Shown here piece by piece: positions 41,119-49,802 of a DNA stretch of 50,268 bases. Below the pieces are notes generated by a model that did no database searches, was not told the origin of the DNA, and was given only the letters and a program-made list of their open reading frames with translations. The position numbers and the translations under genes were made by a program. Origin of the DNA: Clostridiales bacterium. Its GTDB lineage: Bacteria > Bacillota > Clostridia > Christensenellales > Aristaeellaceae. Every line of letters starts with the position of its first letter. Position 1 is the first letter of the stretch. The DNA is taken from positions 1 to 50,268 of the forward strand of contig SVGM01000006.1 of the NCBI GenBank assembly GCA_015056365.1, given 5' to 3'.

Positions 41119-41140
41119 TTAAGCCGCAGTATGCTATAAT
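41112..41140 (+). promoter_or_regulatory. Promoter of the DUF624-like gene and probable downstream operon
   Basis: A perfect TATAAT (41135-41140) with extended -10 TGC, 17 bases after a weak -35 (TTTCAT, 41112-41117) that overlaps the preceding terminator. The same TATGCTATAAT string drives the diguanylate cyclase gene. Confidence 0.55.
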
Positions 41141-41225
41141 GGATGCTGATCTATTATGCGCTCACGGCGTAGGACCAGCGGCAGTTTTTTTCCATGCCGT
41201 TTACTTCATCGAGGAGGGACTTCTC

Positions 41226-42230
41226 ATGTTTGGCAAAATGATGAACCGGTACTATTACGGTAAAAGCGGAAAGGGCGACTTCCACAAGGAGGACCTGCCG
41301 GAGACCCGCTGGCAGCTGTTCTGGGAGATGCTGAGGGTTCGTTTTTCCGCGCTGACGCGGCTGAACCTGATGTACATGGTGGTGTGGATCCCTGCGCTGA
41401 TCGTCATCGGCCGGGGCGTGATGCTCTGCTTCAACGGCCTCAACGCCATGATGGAGGCGGAAAACCAGCTGACGGCGGGCCTGTTGACCCAGGAAGCAGC
41501 CGTTGAGCAGATCCAGACCCTGCGCTCGCTGCTGGAAGGCGTGGTCATGCAGACGCTTTTGTACCTGTTCCCCTGCATCGCCATCACCGGCCCCGTCACC
41601 GCCGGCGTTACCTATGTCACCCGAAACTGGGCCCGGGATGAGCACGCCTTCATCTGGGGCGACCTGAAGGACGCCACCAAGAGCAACTGGAAGTACGGCC
41701 TGCTGACTTCCGTGATCACCGGCTTCATGCCGCTGATGATGTACCTGAGCAACTACTATTACGGACAGATGGCACAAAATCAGGTGCTGTTCATGGTGCC
41801 CCAGGTTCTGTGCCTGATGCTGGGCTGCATCTGGTTTTTGATGCTGTTCTACATGTACCCTCTGATGGTCACCTACACCCTGAAGTACAAGGACGTTCTG
41901 CGCAACGCCCTGCTGCTGAGCATTGCCAAGCTGCCCATGAACGTGCTTTTGCGCGTTATCACCCTGGTGCCTGCCCTGATCGCCGCCGCGGTAAGCTTCT
42001 TCTTTGGCTATGCCATCCATGCCGCGCTGATCCTGGGCCTGTACTATGTGGTGCTGGGCTATACCCTGTCCCGTTTCATCTCCGTCAGCTACGTCAACGG
42101 CGTCTTTGACAAGTACATCAATACCAAGATCGAAGGCGCACAGGTGAACCGCGGCCTGTACACCGAAGATGATGACGACGAAGACCTGGACGAGCAGGAA
42201 GAAATCGAAGCCGAAAGCGAAGAAGCCTGA
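41226..42230 (+). CDS. DUF624/YesL-like membrane protein
   Basis: The protein has 334 residues from the ATG at 41226, with GGAGG 8 bases upstream. Six hydrophobic segments are visible. GPVTAGVTYVTRNWARDEHAF and WGDLKDATKSNWK (residues about 125-160) match the conserved loop of DUF624 proteins in Clostridia, which often lie near sugar-transport genes; their function is not known. An insertion between the first two membrane segments and an acidic C-terminal tail (runs of D and E) make it longer than the usual 210 residues. Confidence 0.7.
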   Translation: MFGKMMNRYYYGKSGKGDFHKEDLPETRWQLFWEMLRVRFSALTRLNLMYMVVWIPALIVIGRGVMLCFNGLNAMMEAENQLTAGLLTQEAAVEQIQTLRSLLEGVVMQTLLYLFPCIAITGPVTAGVTYVTRNWARDEHAFIWGDLKDATKSNWKYGLLTSVITGFMPLMMYLSNYYYGQMAQNQVLFMVPQVLCLMLGCIWFLMLFYMYPLMVTYTLKYKDVLRNALLLSIAKLPMNVLLRVITLVPALIAAAVSFFFGYAIHAALILGLYYVVLGYTLSRFISVSYVNGVFDKYINTKIEGAQVNRGLYTEDDDDEDLDEQEEIEAESEEA

Positions 42231-42294
42231 TGCTCACATGAAATTGGGGAATCCTACTCCCATCACAGCTCGAAAGAGCGGGGAGGGATCACTC

Positions 42295-42504
42295 ATGAAA
42301 GAGTCATGGATCACCGGCGCGCGCCGGCGCTCCGCCCTGACCTATCTGACCAAAGCCCAGCGGCGCAAGTATGAGATCGCCAAAGAGCTGGGGCTGCTGG
42401 ATCAGGTGCGTCAGAAGGGCTGGGCCAGTCTCAGCGCCAAGGATACCGGTCGCATCGGCGGCCTGGTTAGCAAAAGCATGAAGCAGAAAAACGAAGGAGA
42501 ATAG
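42295..42504 (+). CDS. Small acid-soluble spore protein, alpha/beta type
   Basis: The 69-residue protein starts at the ATG at 42295 with GGAGG upstream. KYEIAKELGLLDQV and GWASLSAKDTGRIGGLVSK match the conserved helices of alpha/beta SASPs, in the shorter clostridial form (typical: KYEIA-E-LG then TA-[KR]-x-[ST]-G-x-[IV]-GG). The basic N-terminus has RRR and KAQRRK. Such proteins coat spore DNA and protect it, and are degraded during germination. In the related genes expression depends on sigma-G, but I see no sigma-G promoter close by; the upstream 64 bases are short. It is followed by a methyltransferase gene after one base. Confidence 0.75.
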   Translation: MKESWITGARRRSALTYLTKAQRRKYEIAKELGLLDQVRQKGWASLSAKDTGRIGGLVSKSMKQKNEGE

Positions 42505-42505
42505 T

Positions 42506-43267
42506 ATGTACGCAGCATTCGCATCCGTATATGACCGCCTGATGGCGGACGTGGACTACAAGGCATGGGCAGCGTTTTACCATGCACTGATGGAGCGCTA
42601 CGGCATCAACAGGGGCAAGGTATGCGAGTGCGCCTGTGGCACAGGCAGCCTGACCATTCCCCTGAGCAAGATGGGCTACCAGATGACCGGCGTGGATCTG
42701 TCCAGCGATATGCTCATTGAGGCGTCCACCAAAGCCCGCAAGGAAGGCGCCATGATCGCCTTTGTCAATCAGGATATGCGGAAGCTGCACATCCACCGGC
42801 AGATGGACGCCGTGCTGTGCACCAACGACGGCCTGAACTACCTCAAGGACGGCAGGGAGCTGAGCGAGTTTTTTGCCAGAGCCTTCGCCACCCTGCGGGA
42901 GGGCGGCGTGCTGGTGATGGACCTGAGCACCCCCTATAAGCTGGAAAACGTGCTGGGCAATCACTTCATCGGTGATGAAACCGAGGAGATCGCCTACCTG
43001 TGGCAGAACCGCTACCACCGGGAGGAGAAATGCGTGGAGTTGAACCTGGCCATCTTTGTTAGGGAAAAGGACGAGACCTACACCCGCATCGGCGAATACC
43101 AGCGCCAGTACGCCCACGAATCTGCCGAGCTGTACGATCTGCTCAAGGAGGCCGGGTTTGAGAAGATCGGCCTCTTCGGCGACAAGCGCATGGAGCAGCC
43201 CAGAGACCACGAGCACCGCTGGTTCATCGCCGCCAGAAAGCCCGTCACCGAGGATCCGCAGGACTGA
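42506..43267 (+). CDS. Class I SAM-dependent methyltransferase
   Basis: The 253-residue protein has the SAM-binding motif CECACGTGSLTIPL near residue 40 (motif I), GVDLSSDML (motif II) and LREGGVLVMDLSTPY. The N-terminal MYAAFASVYDRLM is typical of a large group of uncharacterised methyltransferases found in Bacillota. The acceptor is unknown. The ribosome site AAGGAG lies within the last codons of the preceding SASP gene, so translation of the two is linked; the pairing may be chance. Hsp33 follows at 41 bp. Confidence 0.9.
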   Translation: MYAAFASVYDRLMADVDYKAWAAFYHALMERYGINRGKVCECACGTGSLTIPLSKMGYQMTGVDLSSDMLIEASTKARKEGAMIAFVNQDMRKLHIHRQMDAVLCTNDGLNYLKDGRELSEFFARAFATLREGGVLVMDLSTPYKLENVLGNHFIGDETEEIAYLWQNRYHREEKCVELNLAIFVREKDETYTRIGEYQRQYAHESAELYDLLKEAGFEKIGLFGDKRMEQPRDHEHRWFIAARKPVTEDPQD

Positions 43268-43308
43268 CACTGACAAACCATATTCACCAGAAAATGGAGA
43301 GAATCAAC

Positions 43309-44220
43309 ATGAGCAATGAAATTCCCATGAATGCAGCCATGAAGGACGAAATGCTGCACATCACCCTTGCCGACGGCATGGTGCGCGGCCTGATGCTTAC
43401 CGCCACCAACACTGTGGCCGAAGCGGCCGCCATTCACTGCCTGTCGCCCCTGTCCGCCGCTGCGCTGGGCCGCAGCCTGATGGGCACCGCCATGCTGGGC
43501 GCCATGCTCAAGCAGGAGGAGGCCTCCGTCACCGTCACCATCGACGGCGGCGGCCCCATCGGCAAGATCGTCTGCGTGGCGGATCGGGAAAGCGTCCGCG
43601 GCTGCGTGGACGTGCCCAATCTGGAAATGCCCCTGCGCCCCGACGGCAAGCTGTCCGTGGGCATGGCGGTGGGCAGAGAGGGCCGCATGAGCGTGGTGAA
43701 GGATCTGGGCATGAAGCGGCCCTACGTGGGTCAGACTCAGCTGGTCAGCGGCGAGATCGCCGAGGACTTCGCCATGTATTATCTCCAGAGCGAGCAAAGC
43801 CCCACCCTGCAGAGTCTGGGCGTGCTGGTCAACGGCGAGACGGTACTCAGCGCCGGCGGCGTGCTGCTGCAGCCCCTGCCCGGCTGCCCCGATGAGATCA
43901 TCGAGCAGCTGGAGCTGCGCAGTCCCCTGATGTACGACATCAGCCGCGAGCTTTGCTACGAGCCCATGGAAGACCTGATGAACCGCTGGTTCGACGGCCT
44001 CAAGCCCGTGATCCTGGACAAAAAGCCCCTGAGCTACCGCTGCAACTGCTCTCGGGAGCGCATGGAAAAGGCCCTGATCGCTCTGGGCCGTCAGGAACTG
44101 TCCGACATGATCGCCGACCCCACCGAGGGCGCGGAGCTGACCTGCCATTTCTGCAAGCGCAGCCACCAGTTCACCCAGGGCGATCTGATCAAGCTGCTCA
44201 ACAAAGCCACCGAGAAGTGA
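43309..44220 (+). CDS. hslO: Redox-regulated chaperone Hsp33
   Basis: The protein has 303 residues, normal for Hsp33. The zinc-binding redox switch at the C-terminus is intact: C245-x-C247 and C279-x2-C282. Other family blocks are GRSLMGTAMLGAML and the VVKDLGMKRPY block. Under oxidative and heat stress the cysteines form disulfides, zinc is lost and the holdase becomes active in the cytosol. The ATG at 43309 has GGAG 10 bases upstream; an ATG at 43294 has none. Confidence 0.95.
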   Translation: MSNEIPMNAAMKDEMLHITLADGMVRGLMLTATNTVAEAAAIHCLSPLSAAALGRSLMGTAMLGAMLKQEEASVTVTIDGGGPIGKIVCVADRESVRGCVDVPNLEMPLRPDGKLSVGMAVGREGRMSVVKDLGMKRPYVGQTQLVSGEIAEDFAMYYLQSEQSPTLQSLGVLVNGETVLSAGGVLLQPLPGCPDEIIEQLELRSPLMYDISRELCYEPMEDLMNRWFDGLKPVILDKKPLSYRCNCSRERMEKALIALGRQELSDMIADPTEGAELTCHFCKRSHQFTQGDLIKLLNKATEK

Positions 44221-44285
44221 GCAAACCACCGGCTGTCCATAGCGGCCCGGGGGGTTAGCCCGCCGCACAAGAGAAAGGAGTACCC

Positions 44286-46106
44286 ATGGACACGCGAACG
44301 CCACGGGAAAACCAGATCAGCGCCTTTGACCGGCCGCAGTCTTTTTGGCTGGAGCGCGCGGCAGAGGCGCGGCGAAAGGGAGACCTGATCAAAGCGCTTA
44401 CGCTGCTGCGCCATGCTTGCCAGATCGACCCCAGCAACGGGGACGCGCTGCTGGATCAGGCCTATGTGCTGTGGAAGCTGGACTGCTACGAGGCCTCCTT
44501 CCGTGAATGCTGCCGCGCGCTGGCATGGAACCCTCAGGCTACCCGCGCCTACGGGCTGATGTATCACAACCTGATGGAGCTGGAACGCTTCCATGAGGGC
44601 AAGGCAGCGCTGGAAAATTACATGAGCCATATCTCCGCCCATCCCAAGGAGATCAACCTGTGGGATGAGCAGGAGCTCTACCCCGTCGCCCAGGAGAAGC
44701 GCTTCGCCCGCCGGTTCAACGGACTTTTGCGGCGCATCAGCCGGGCGTTGGAGAAAAACGACATCTCACAGGCAAGCAGGCTGCTTGCGCTGGCCCACGC
44801 AGGGCGGTTTCCCGAGGACGCGCCCATGCGGGATATGCTTGAGGCGCAGCTGCTGGAGAAAGCCGGTCTCACACAGGAGGCGGCGGAGGTCGCCAAGGGT
44901 CTGCTTACGGAGCAGCGCCTTTTGCCGGAGGAAGCGGCAGCCCTCTGTCCCATGCTCCTTCGGCTGGGCGAGCGGGCGGCGGCAACCGGTGCGCTGCTTT
45001 TCGCCTGCGCAGCAGCGGATACGCCCCGCAGCGTTTACTTTGCCATGCAGACGGCCCTTGCCTACGGTCAATACTCGCTGGCCATGGATCTGCTCATGCG
45101 CCAGCTGGAGCAGCGCCCCGACCGGCTGCCCCTTTTGTACGACATGGCGGTGCTCTGCCTCCGTCAGGGCGATCTGCTTACCGCGCGGGATTATATCACC
45201 CGCTGCCATGAGATCGACCCCTACGACCCGGACGTACACTATCTGTTCCAGATGGTAGGCGAACTGATGCAAGAGGACGCGCCTGTCACCGTGGAGGCCA
45301 TCGCCAGAGAAATGCCCCTGTACGCCGCCCCCATGTCCTTTGGCCGGCTGTTTGCCCGGCTGCAGGTAGACCGGCTGCTGATGAGCCATGGCGTGGAGGA
45401 ATTTGCCGTCATGCTTCAAAAGGAGCCTGAGCTGCAGCGCCAGTTCCTCAGCGCACTGCAGGACCGGAGTACCTCCCTGGAGATCGTCCTGGCGGCCACC
45501 GCCGCCTGCATGGACGGCATCAAGCCTGCAGGCATGGATCCTCATTTGCATTCCAACGCCGGCCGTGCCATGCTGCGTATGGCGCTGATGACCATCAATC
45601 CCAGCCCTGTCATGGAGGATGTGATCATCAAGACACTGCTGATGATGGGCGCTGAGCCGCCGTTCCTGGTTTTGTCCGATGGAGGGATGCGGCAGGTAAG
45701 CAGTGGCGCCCCCGAACCCCAGCCCAAACCCCGCAAGCGTGCCAGAGCCGGGCTGCGCAAGCGTCAGCTGATGAAGCGACTGGATATCGCCAGGCAGTTC
45801 TACGGCCACGGCGCGGTCATTCCCTACGCCCTCAGCTGCCTCAGCCGCATGAGCTTTCATCAGCGCAATCTGCTCATTACCGACGCGTACAATGTATTTC
45901 CCATGGCGCTGGGCATCGCCCTGAGCCGCAAAATGCACTCGGAACACCGCCCGCTGTATCCCCGGGGCTTCACCCCTGAGGCGATGCAGGAAATGCTCCG
46001 GCAGGTTCGCCTGCTGGAGGAGGCGGGTCGAACGCTGGACCTGAACGACCCCTTCACCCGGGGCAATTGGATCATCGAGGAGGAAGAATTGCATGCAGAT
46101 TATTGA
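44286..46106 (+). CDS. Tetratricopeptide-repeat protein, cytosolic
   Basis: The 606-residue protein has TPR-type helical pairs: residues about 18-120 (with GDLIKALTLLRHACQIDPSN), about 150-300 (with PRSVYFAMQTALAYG and LPLLYDMAVLCLRQGD) and more beyond. No signal peptide or membrane segment is seen. A basic patch with KPRKRARAGLRKR at about residue 480 may bind nucleic acid or act as a linker. AAAGGAG precedes the ATG. Its last 14 bases overlap the start of the next gene. It is probably a scaffold or regulator; no specific partner is evident. Confidence 0.8.
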   Translation: MDTRTPRENQISAFDRPQSFWLERAAEARRKGDLIKALTLLRHACQIDPSNGDALLDQAYVLWKLDCYEASFRECCRALAWNPQATRAYGLMYHNLMELERFHEGKAALENYMSHISAHPKEINLWDEQELYPVAQEKRFARRFNGLLRRISRALEKNDISQASRLLALAHAGRFPEDAPMRDMLEAQLLEKAGLTQEAAEVAKGLLTEQRLLPEEAAALCPMLLRLGERAAATGALLFACAAADTPRSVYFAMQTALAYGQYSLAMDLLMRQLEQRPDRLPLLYDMAVLCLRQGDLLTARDYITRCHEIDPYDPDVHYLFQMVGELMQEDAPVTVEAIAREMPLYAAPMSFGRLFARLQVDRLLMSHGVEEFAVMLQKEPELQRQFLSALQDRSTSLEIVLAATAACMDGIKPAGMDPHLHSNAGRAMLRMALMTINPSPVMEDVIIKTLLMMGAEPPFLVLSDGGMRQVSSGAPEPQPKPRKRARAGLRKRQLMKRLDIARQFYGHGAVIPYALSCLSRMSFHQRNLLITDAYNVFPMALGIALSRKMHSEHRPLYPRGFTPEAMQEMLRQVRLLEEAGRTLDLNDPFTRGNWIIEEEELHADY

Positions 46107-46935
46107 CTTTGACGCATATTTCAGCGATTACCTGAACCAGTGGATGGAGAAGAATGCCAACCGTTTCCACAACGCCGACGAGATGGAGGACGCAGCGCCG
46201 GAGGTGTACATCACCTGGCTGAATACCCCTGCTCAGTGGCTTGGCGGCAAGTGCCCCGGCGAAGCATTCGATGATTGTGACAACGCCGATGAATTGATCG
46301 CCCTGCTGATTCGTTATATGGATGAGGACGTGTCCGTGCCCGATCCCCTGATGGATCGGATCGTGACCATCGGCAACGAGCAGGCGGTGCTCACCTTGGT
46401 CAAGGACGGCAACGCCCCCATCGAAGCCCGCATGATGGGTGTCGACTTCCTCAATGAGATGGAGTCCACCGCCCCCATGGTGGATTACCTGCGCTGGCAG
46501 GTGGAACGCAAGGAAGACGAGGATCTTCTGGACAAGGCGCTGGACAGCCTGCGGGAGATGGGCGAGCAGGTGAAGGGCCCCGCCAAGATCGCCTTCCGCG
46601 CCGCCGATCAGATGGGCAAGGACGCGCTGCTGGAAGTGCTGTGCGACTTCCCCGGCGATGAGGAAGTGTTCCAGTACACCCTGGAGCGCTTCAAGACGGA
46701 CAAGCTCCAGCGGGCGCTGTTTGCCGGCTATCTGGCCAAGCTGGAGGATGACCACGCACTGGAAGCTCTCCTGGATGTTGCCGAGAGCGATGACGTGAGC
46801 TACATCGACTTTATCGAGATCCGCAGCGCCATCGAGCGTCTGGGCAGCGAAGCCCCTGTGCGGGACTTTTCCAACGACCCCACCTACAAAGCCGTCAAGC
46901 GCCTGCAGGTCAATCCCTTCAAGGGAAAGCACTGA
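46093..46935 (+). CDS. HEAT-like helical repeat protein
   Basis: The 280-residue protein starts inside the end of the TPR gene (overlap of 14 bases), with GAGGAGG upstream, so translation is coupled. After an N-terminal domain with DYLNQWMEKNANRF, residues about 95-250 form short amphipathic helical repeats such as ALDSLREMGEQV and LEALLDVAE, resembling HEAT or armadillo repeats. It is acidic and has no membrane segment. Function is unknown, but overlap with the TPR gene suggests the two work together. Confidence 0.75.
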   Translation: MQIIDFDAYFSDYLNQWMEKNANRFHNADEMEDAAPEVYITWLNTPAQWLGGKCPGEAFDDCDNADELIALLIRYMDEDVSVPDPLMDRIVTIGNEQAVLTLVKDGNAPIEARMMGVDFLNEMESTAPMVDYLRWQVERKEDEDLLDKALDSLREMGEQVKGPAKIAFRAADQMGKDALLEVLCDFPGDEEVFQYTLERFKTDKLQRALFAGYLAKLEDDHALEALLDVAESDDVSYIDFIEIRSAIERLGSEAPVRDFSNDPTYKAVKRLQVNPFKGKH

Positions 46936-46972
46936 GCCGGCGCAAAAAAGCCAAGCCCAAAAAGGAGAAAGA

Positions 46973-47644
46973 ATGATTACATTACAAGAGATCAAAAAAA
47001 ACGAGTGTATCCGCGCTCTGATCCGCTCTTCCAATAAGTATCTGGAAACGCTGGGTTACACGGATCACGGCCCTCGGCATCTGAGCTATGTCAGCGATAC
47101 CGCCAGCCGTATCCTGCGCTGCCTGAACTACGATCAGCATCAGGTGGAGCTGGCCGCCATCGCCGGCTGGGTGCACGACGTGGGCAACTCCATCAACCGC
47201 CACAACCACGGCGCCAACGGCGCCATTCTGCTGCTGCCCATTTTGCGGGAGTGCGGTATGGACGTGGAGGACGCGGTGGAGATCATCACCGCCGTGGGCA
47301 ACCATGAGGAGCACAACGGCACCGTCTCCAGCCCCGTTAGCGCGGCGCTGGCCATCGGCGACAAGAGCGACGCACACAAAAGCCGCGTGCGCAACGGTAA
47401 GCCCGATCCCACCGATATTCACGACCGGGTCAATTTTGCCATTCAGGAAAACAAGGTCACCATCGACTGCGAAAACCATGTGATCCGCCAGTCCCTCACC
47501 ATGGACGATACCTCCAGCGTCATGGAGTATCTGACCATCTATCTGGAGCGCATCCAGATGTGCGAGGCAGCGGCGGAGTTCCTTGGTCAGCGCTTTGAGC
47601 TGTATATCAACGGCGCGCCTGTGAACAAGCACAAGGAATCCTGA
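46973..47644 (+). CDS. HD-domain phosphohydrolase
   Basis: The 223-residue protein has the metal-binding motif set of the HD superfamily: H in HGPRHLSYV, WVHDVGN (the HD doublet), a further His in RHNHGANG, and DKSDAH with a late Asp. HD proteins hydrolyse phosphate esters, commonly nucleotides or cyclic nucleotides. The substrate is unknown. AAAGGAG precedes the ATG, 37 bp after the HEAT-like gene; a gap of 17 bp leads to the zinc-ribbon gene. Confidence 0.88.
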   Translation: MITLQEIKKNECIRALIRSSNKYLETLGYTDHGPRHLSYVSDTASRILRCLNYDQHQVELAAIAGWVHDVGNSINRHNHGANGAILLLPILRECGMDVEDAVEIITAVGNHEEHNGTVSSPVSAALAIGDKSDAHKSRVRNGKPDPTDIHDRVNFAIQENKVTIDCENHVIRQSLTMDDTSSVMEYLTIYLERIQMCEAAAEFLGQRFELYINGAPVNKHKES

Positions 47645-47661
47645 GCAGATGGAGGGTACAC

Positions 47662-49668
47662 ATGATTTGTAAGAAATGCGGCTGCCTGGTGCCGGACGAC
47701 GCGCTGACCTGCGACAAGTGCGGCACCTATCAGGATGGCGACAGCTTCCGCATCTCCGGCGAGACCGGCGTGAAGGCGATCCGTCAGGGCCGCGCGTCCG
47801 CCAAGACCGTCACGCTGCCGCCCCGTCCCGGCCGGATGCAGACCTACGGCGAGGAAGAAACCTACGATCCCCAGCAGGAATACGCCCGCCGTGCCTATGG
47901 CGGCTCCTACGGCAGTTCCTACGGCCGCGCCATGGACAGCCGCCCGGATACGCGCCGGGGCGTGCCTGTGCAAACCGGCAGCAAACCGCCTCTGGTTCGA
48001 CAGCACAACAGCCGGCGCAGAGGCGTGCGCCGCAGCAGAACCAACTGGATGCTCATCGGGCTGCTGGCCGTTTTTGTGGTGATGCTGGCCGGCGTGGGCT
48101 ATATGGTCTACATGAGCCAGAGCGACGAGGGCCACCGCATCACTGCGCGCAAGCTGGTGCTGGAAGCCACGGAGGAACAGTTCCAGCTGGCCGTCACCAG
48201 AGATCCCACGCTGCTGGAGCCCCAAGAGGAGCTGATGCGGGAGTGGACCGGCATTCCTTCCCAGACCTTCTGGCAGATAGGCGAGGAATACCTGGACGCC
48301 GGCGATCTTACCACCTGCATCACTGCCTTCCGCCTGGCGGACGTGGTGGACCCGGACAACTATGACGGGCTTTTGCTCATGGCCAGCTCCTACGAGCTCA
48401 TGGGCAATCAAACCGAAGCGGAAGCCCTGTATCTCCGCCTTCTGGAGATCTCCGCATTCCGTGCAGAGGCCTATACCGCGCTCATCCGTATCTACCAGGC
48501 GCAGGGGCGGCGTCCCGAGGCGGCAGACATGATGAAGCTTGCCTATGAAAACACCGACAGGGAAAGCTTCCGTCTTCAGCGCAAGGATTATATCCCCGCA
48601 AGCCCACAGGTCAATCTGGTGGCAGGGCGCTATGAGATCAGCGCCATGGAGGAGGATATTCTCATCACCTCGCCCCAGGGCTACGACGTATACTACACCA
48701 GCGACGACAACGCAGTCCTTCCCCAGGACGGCATCCTGGCGCAGGAAGGCGTCATCGTTCCCGTGGAAGGCACCATCAAGCTGCGCGCTGTGTGCGTGTC
48801 CGGCGATCTGGTCAGCGATCCGCTCAGCGTCAGCTATACCTTCTTCTATCCCACGCCTCCCGCGCCCAAGAGCAATCTGGCGCCCAATACCTACAAGTCC
48901 GTTCAGGCAGTGCATCTGCGCCCGGGCAAGGAGGAGGGCCTGACCAAGAAGGAACAGGCCGAGATGGAGGCCAACCTGACCTATTACTACACCATCGACG
49001 GCTCCACGCCCACCGAGGAAAGCCCGATTTACGACGGAACGGCCATTCAGATGCCCACCGGCCGCGTCACCCTCAAGGCAGTCTGCGTCAACCAGTACGG
49101 TAAGATGTCCTCCACCCTGGAGGTGGGCTACAAGTTTGATACCAAGCCCTATCCCCTGAACATGTACGGCATGAACGGCACTACCGTGGACGTCAGCGCC
49201 GACCTGTTCGACGGCTTTGAACTGAACAAAACCTCGCAGGAAGAGTTCGTCAGTCGGTTCGGCTCTCCCAAATCTGTGTTGGATACCACCTATCTGCACC
49301 TGACCGAGCCTGCCAGGCACCTGGAATATGACTGGGGCTACGCAGTTTTTGCCCTGCTGAACAACAAGTGGCAGCTAGTGCGCGTGGAGATGCGCTCCGG
49401 CTTCACCGGCACGCCCCGCGGCGTGGGTCTTGGCAGCTCCGAGGCTGAGGTCACCGGCGTTTTCAAGGATTTCGGACAGGTCCAGGCACCAAACGGCACC
49501 CGCGGCCTGTACTACGACTATCCCCGGGTGGGTCAGGTGCTTATCGCCGAGGACGGCACCCGTTACATCCAATACACCTGCCAAACCCTGGAAAGCAAAA
49601 ACTGGGTCCTCCAGTATTGGCTCCAGAACGGTCACGTGAAACGAATCGTTCACTACTACCAACCCTAA
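47662..49668 (+). CDS. Zinc-ribbon, single-pass membrane protein with TPR and chitobiase-like C-terminal domains
   Basis: The 668-residue protein begins with a zinc ribbon (C3-x2-C6, C17-x2-C20) and a charged linker, then one membrane segment at about residues 129-151. Beyond it come TPR-like helices (about 205-300), then two domains related to the C-terminal module of chitobiase-type enzymes (CHB_HEX_C_1), recognised by YYTIDGSTPTEESPIYDG, and a C-terminal globular domain of about 170 residues (from VDVSADLFDGFELN). The N-terminus is in the cytosol and the large part outside. It probably links an internal signal to wall binding; this is inference. TGGAGG precedes the ATG. Confidence 0.85.
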   Translation: MICKKCGCLVPDDALTCDKCGTYQDGDSFRISGETGVKAIRQGRASAKTVTLPPRPGRMQTYGEEETYDPQQEYARRAYGGSYGSSYGRAMDSRPDTRRGVPVQTGSKPPLVRQHNSRRRGVRRSRTNWMLIGLLAVFVVMLAGVGYMVYMSQSDEGHRITARKLVLEATEEQFQLAVTRDPTLLEPQEELMREWTGIPSQTFWQIGEEYLDAGDLTTCITAFRLADVVDPDNYDGLLLMASSYELMGNQTEAEALYLRLLEISAFRAEAYTALIRIYQAQGRRPEAADMMKLAYENTDRESFRLQRKDYIPASPQVNLVAGRYEISAMEEDILITSPQGYDVYYTSDDNAVLPQDGILAQEGVIVPVEGTIKLRAVCVSGDLVSDPLSVSYTFFYPTPPAPKSNLAPNTYKSVQAVHLRPGKEEGLTKKEQAEMEANLTYYYTIDGSTPTEESPIYDGTAIQMPTGRVTLKAVCVNQYGKMSSTLEVGYKFDTKPYPLNMYGMNGTTVDVSADLFDGFELNKTSQEEFVSRFGSPKSVLDTTYLHLTEPARHLEYDWGYAVFALLNNKWQLVRVEMRSGFTGTPRGVGLGSSEAEVTGVFKDFGQVQAPNGTRGLYYDYPRVGQVLIAEDGTRYIQYTCQTLESKNWVLQYWLQNGHVKRIVHYYQP

Positions 49669-49703
49669 GGCAGGCAGGGGGCGTTTTGTTTGGGGTCATG
49701 GCT

Positions 49704-49741
49704 CAGACCGCCGTGACACGACGGGTGTCACAGCTCGTCTG
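49704..49741. repeat. Extended inverted repeat after the last operon
   Basis: CAGAC (49704-49708) and GTGACAC (49713-49719) pair with GTGTCAC (49725-49731) and GTCTG (49737-49741), leaving small internal loops and a 5-base tip. No T-run follows, so it is not a classical terminator. Confidence 0.7.
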
Positions 49742-49802
49742 GGTGCGGCGGAGGCAGGTTTGCTGCCACGCCGTCTTTTTGAAAAAAGATAACTACATCC
49801 CC

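Noticed and set aside
49628..49645. CACGTGAAACGA resembling half of parS, and CACGTG near 32371
   Set aside because: Only one half-site matches; the other half is lost, so ParB binding is unlikely.
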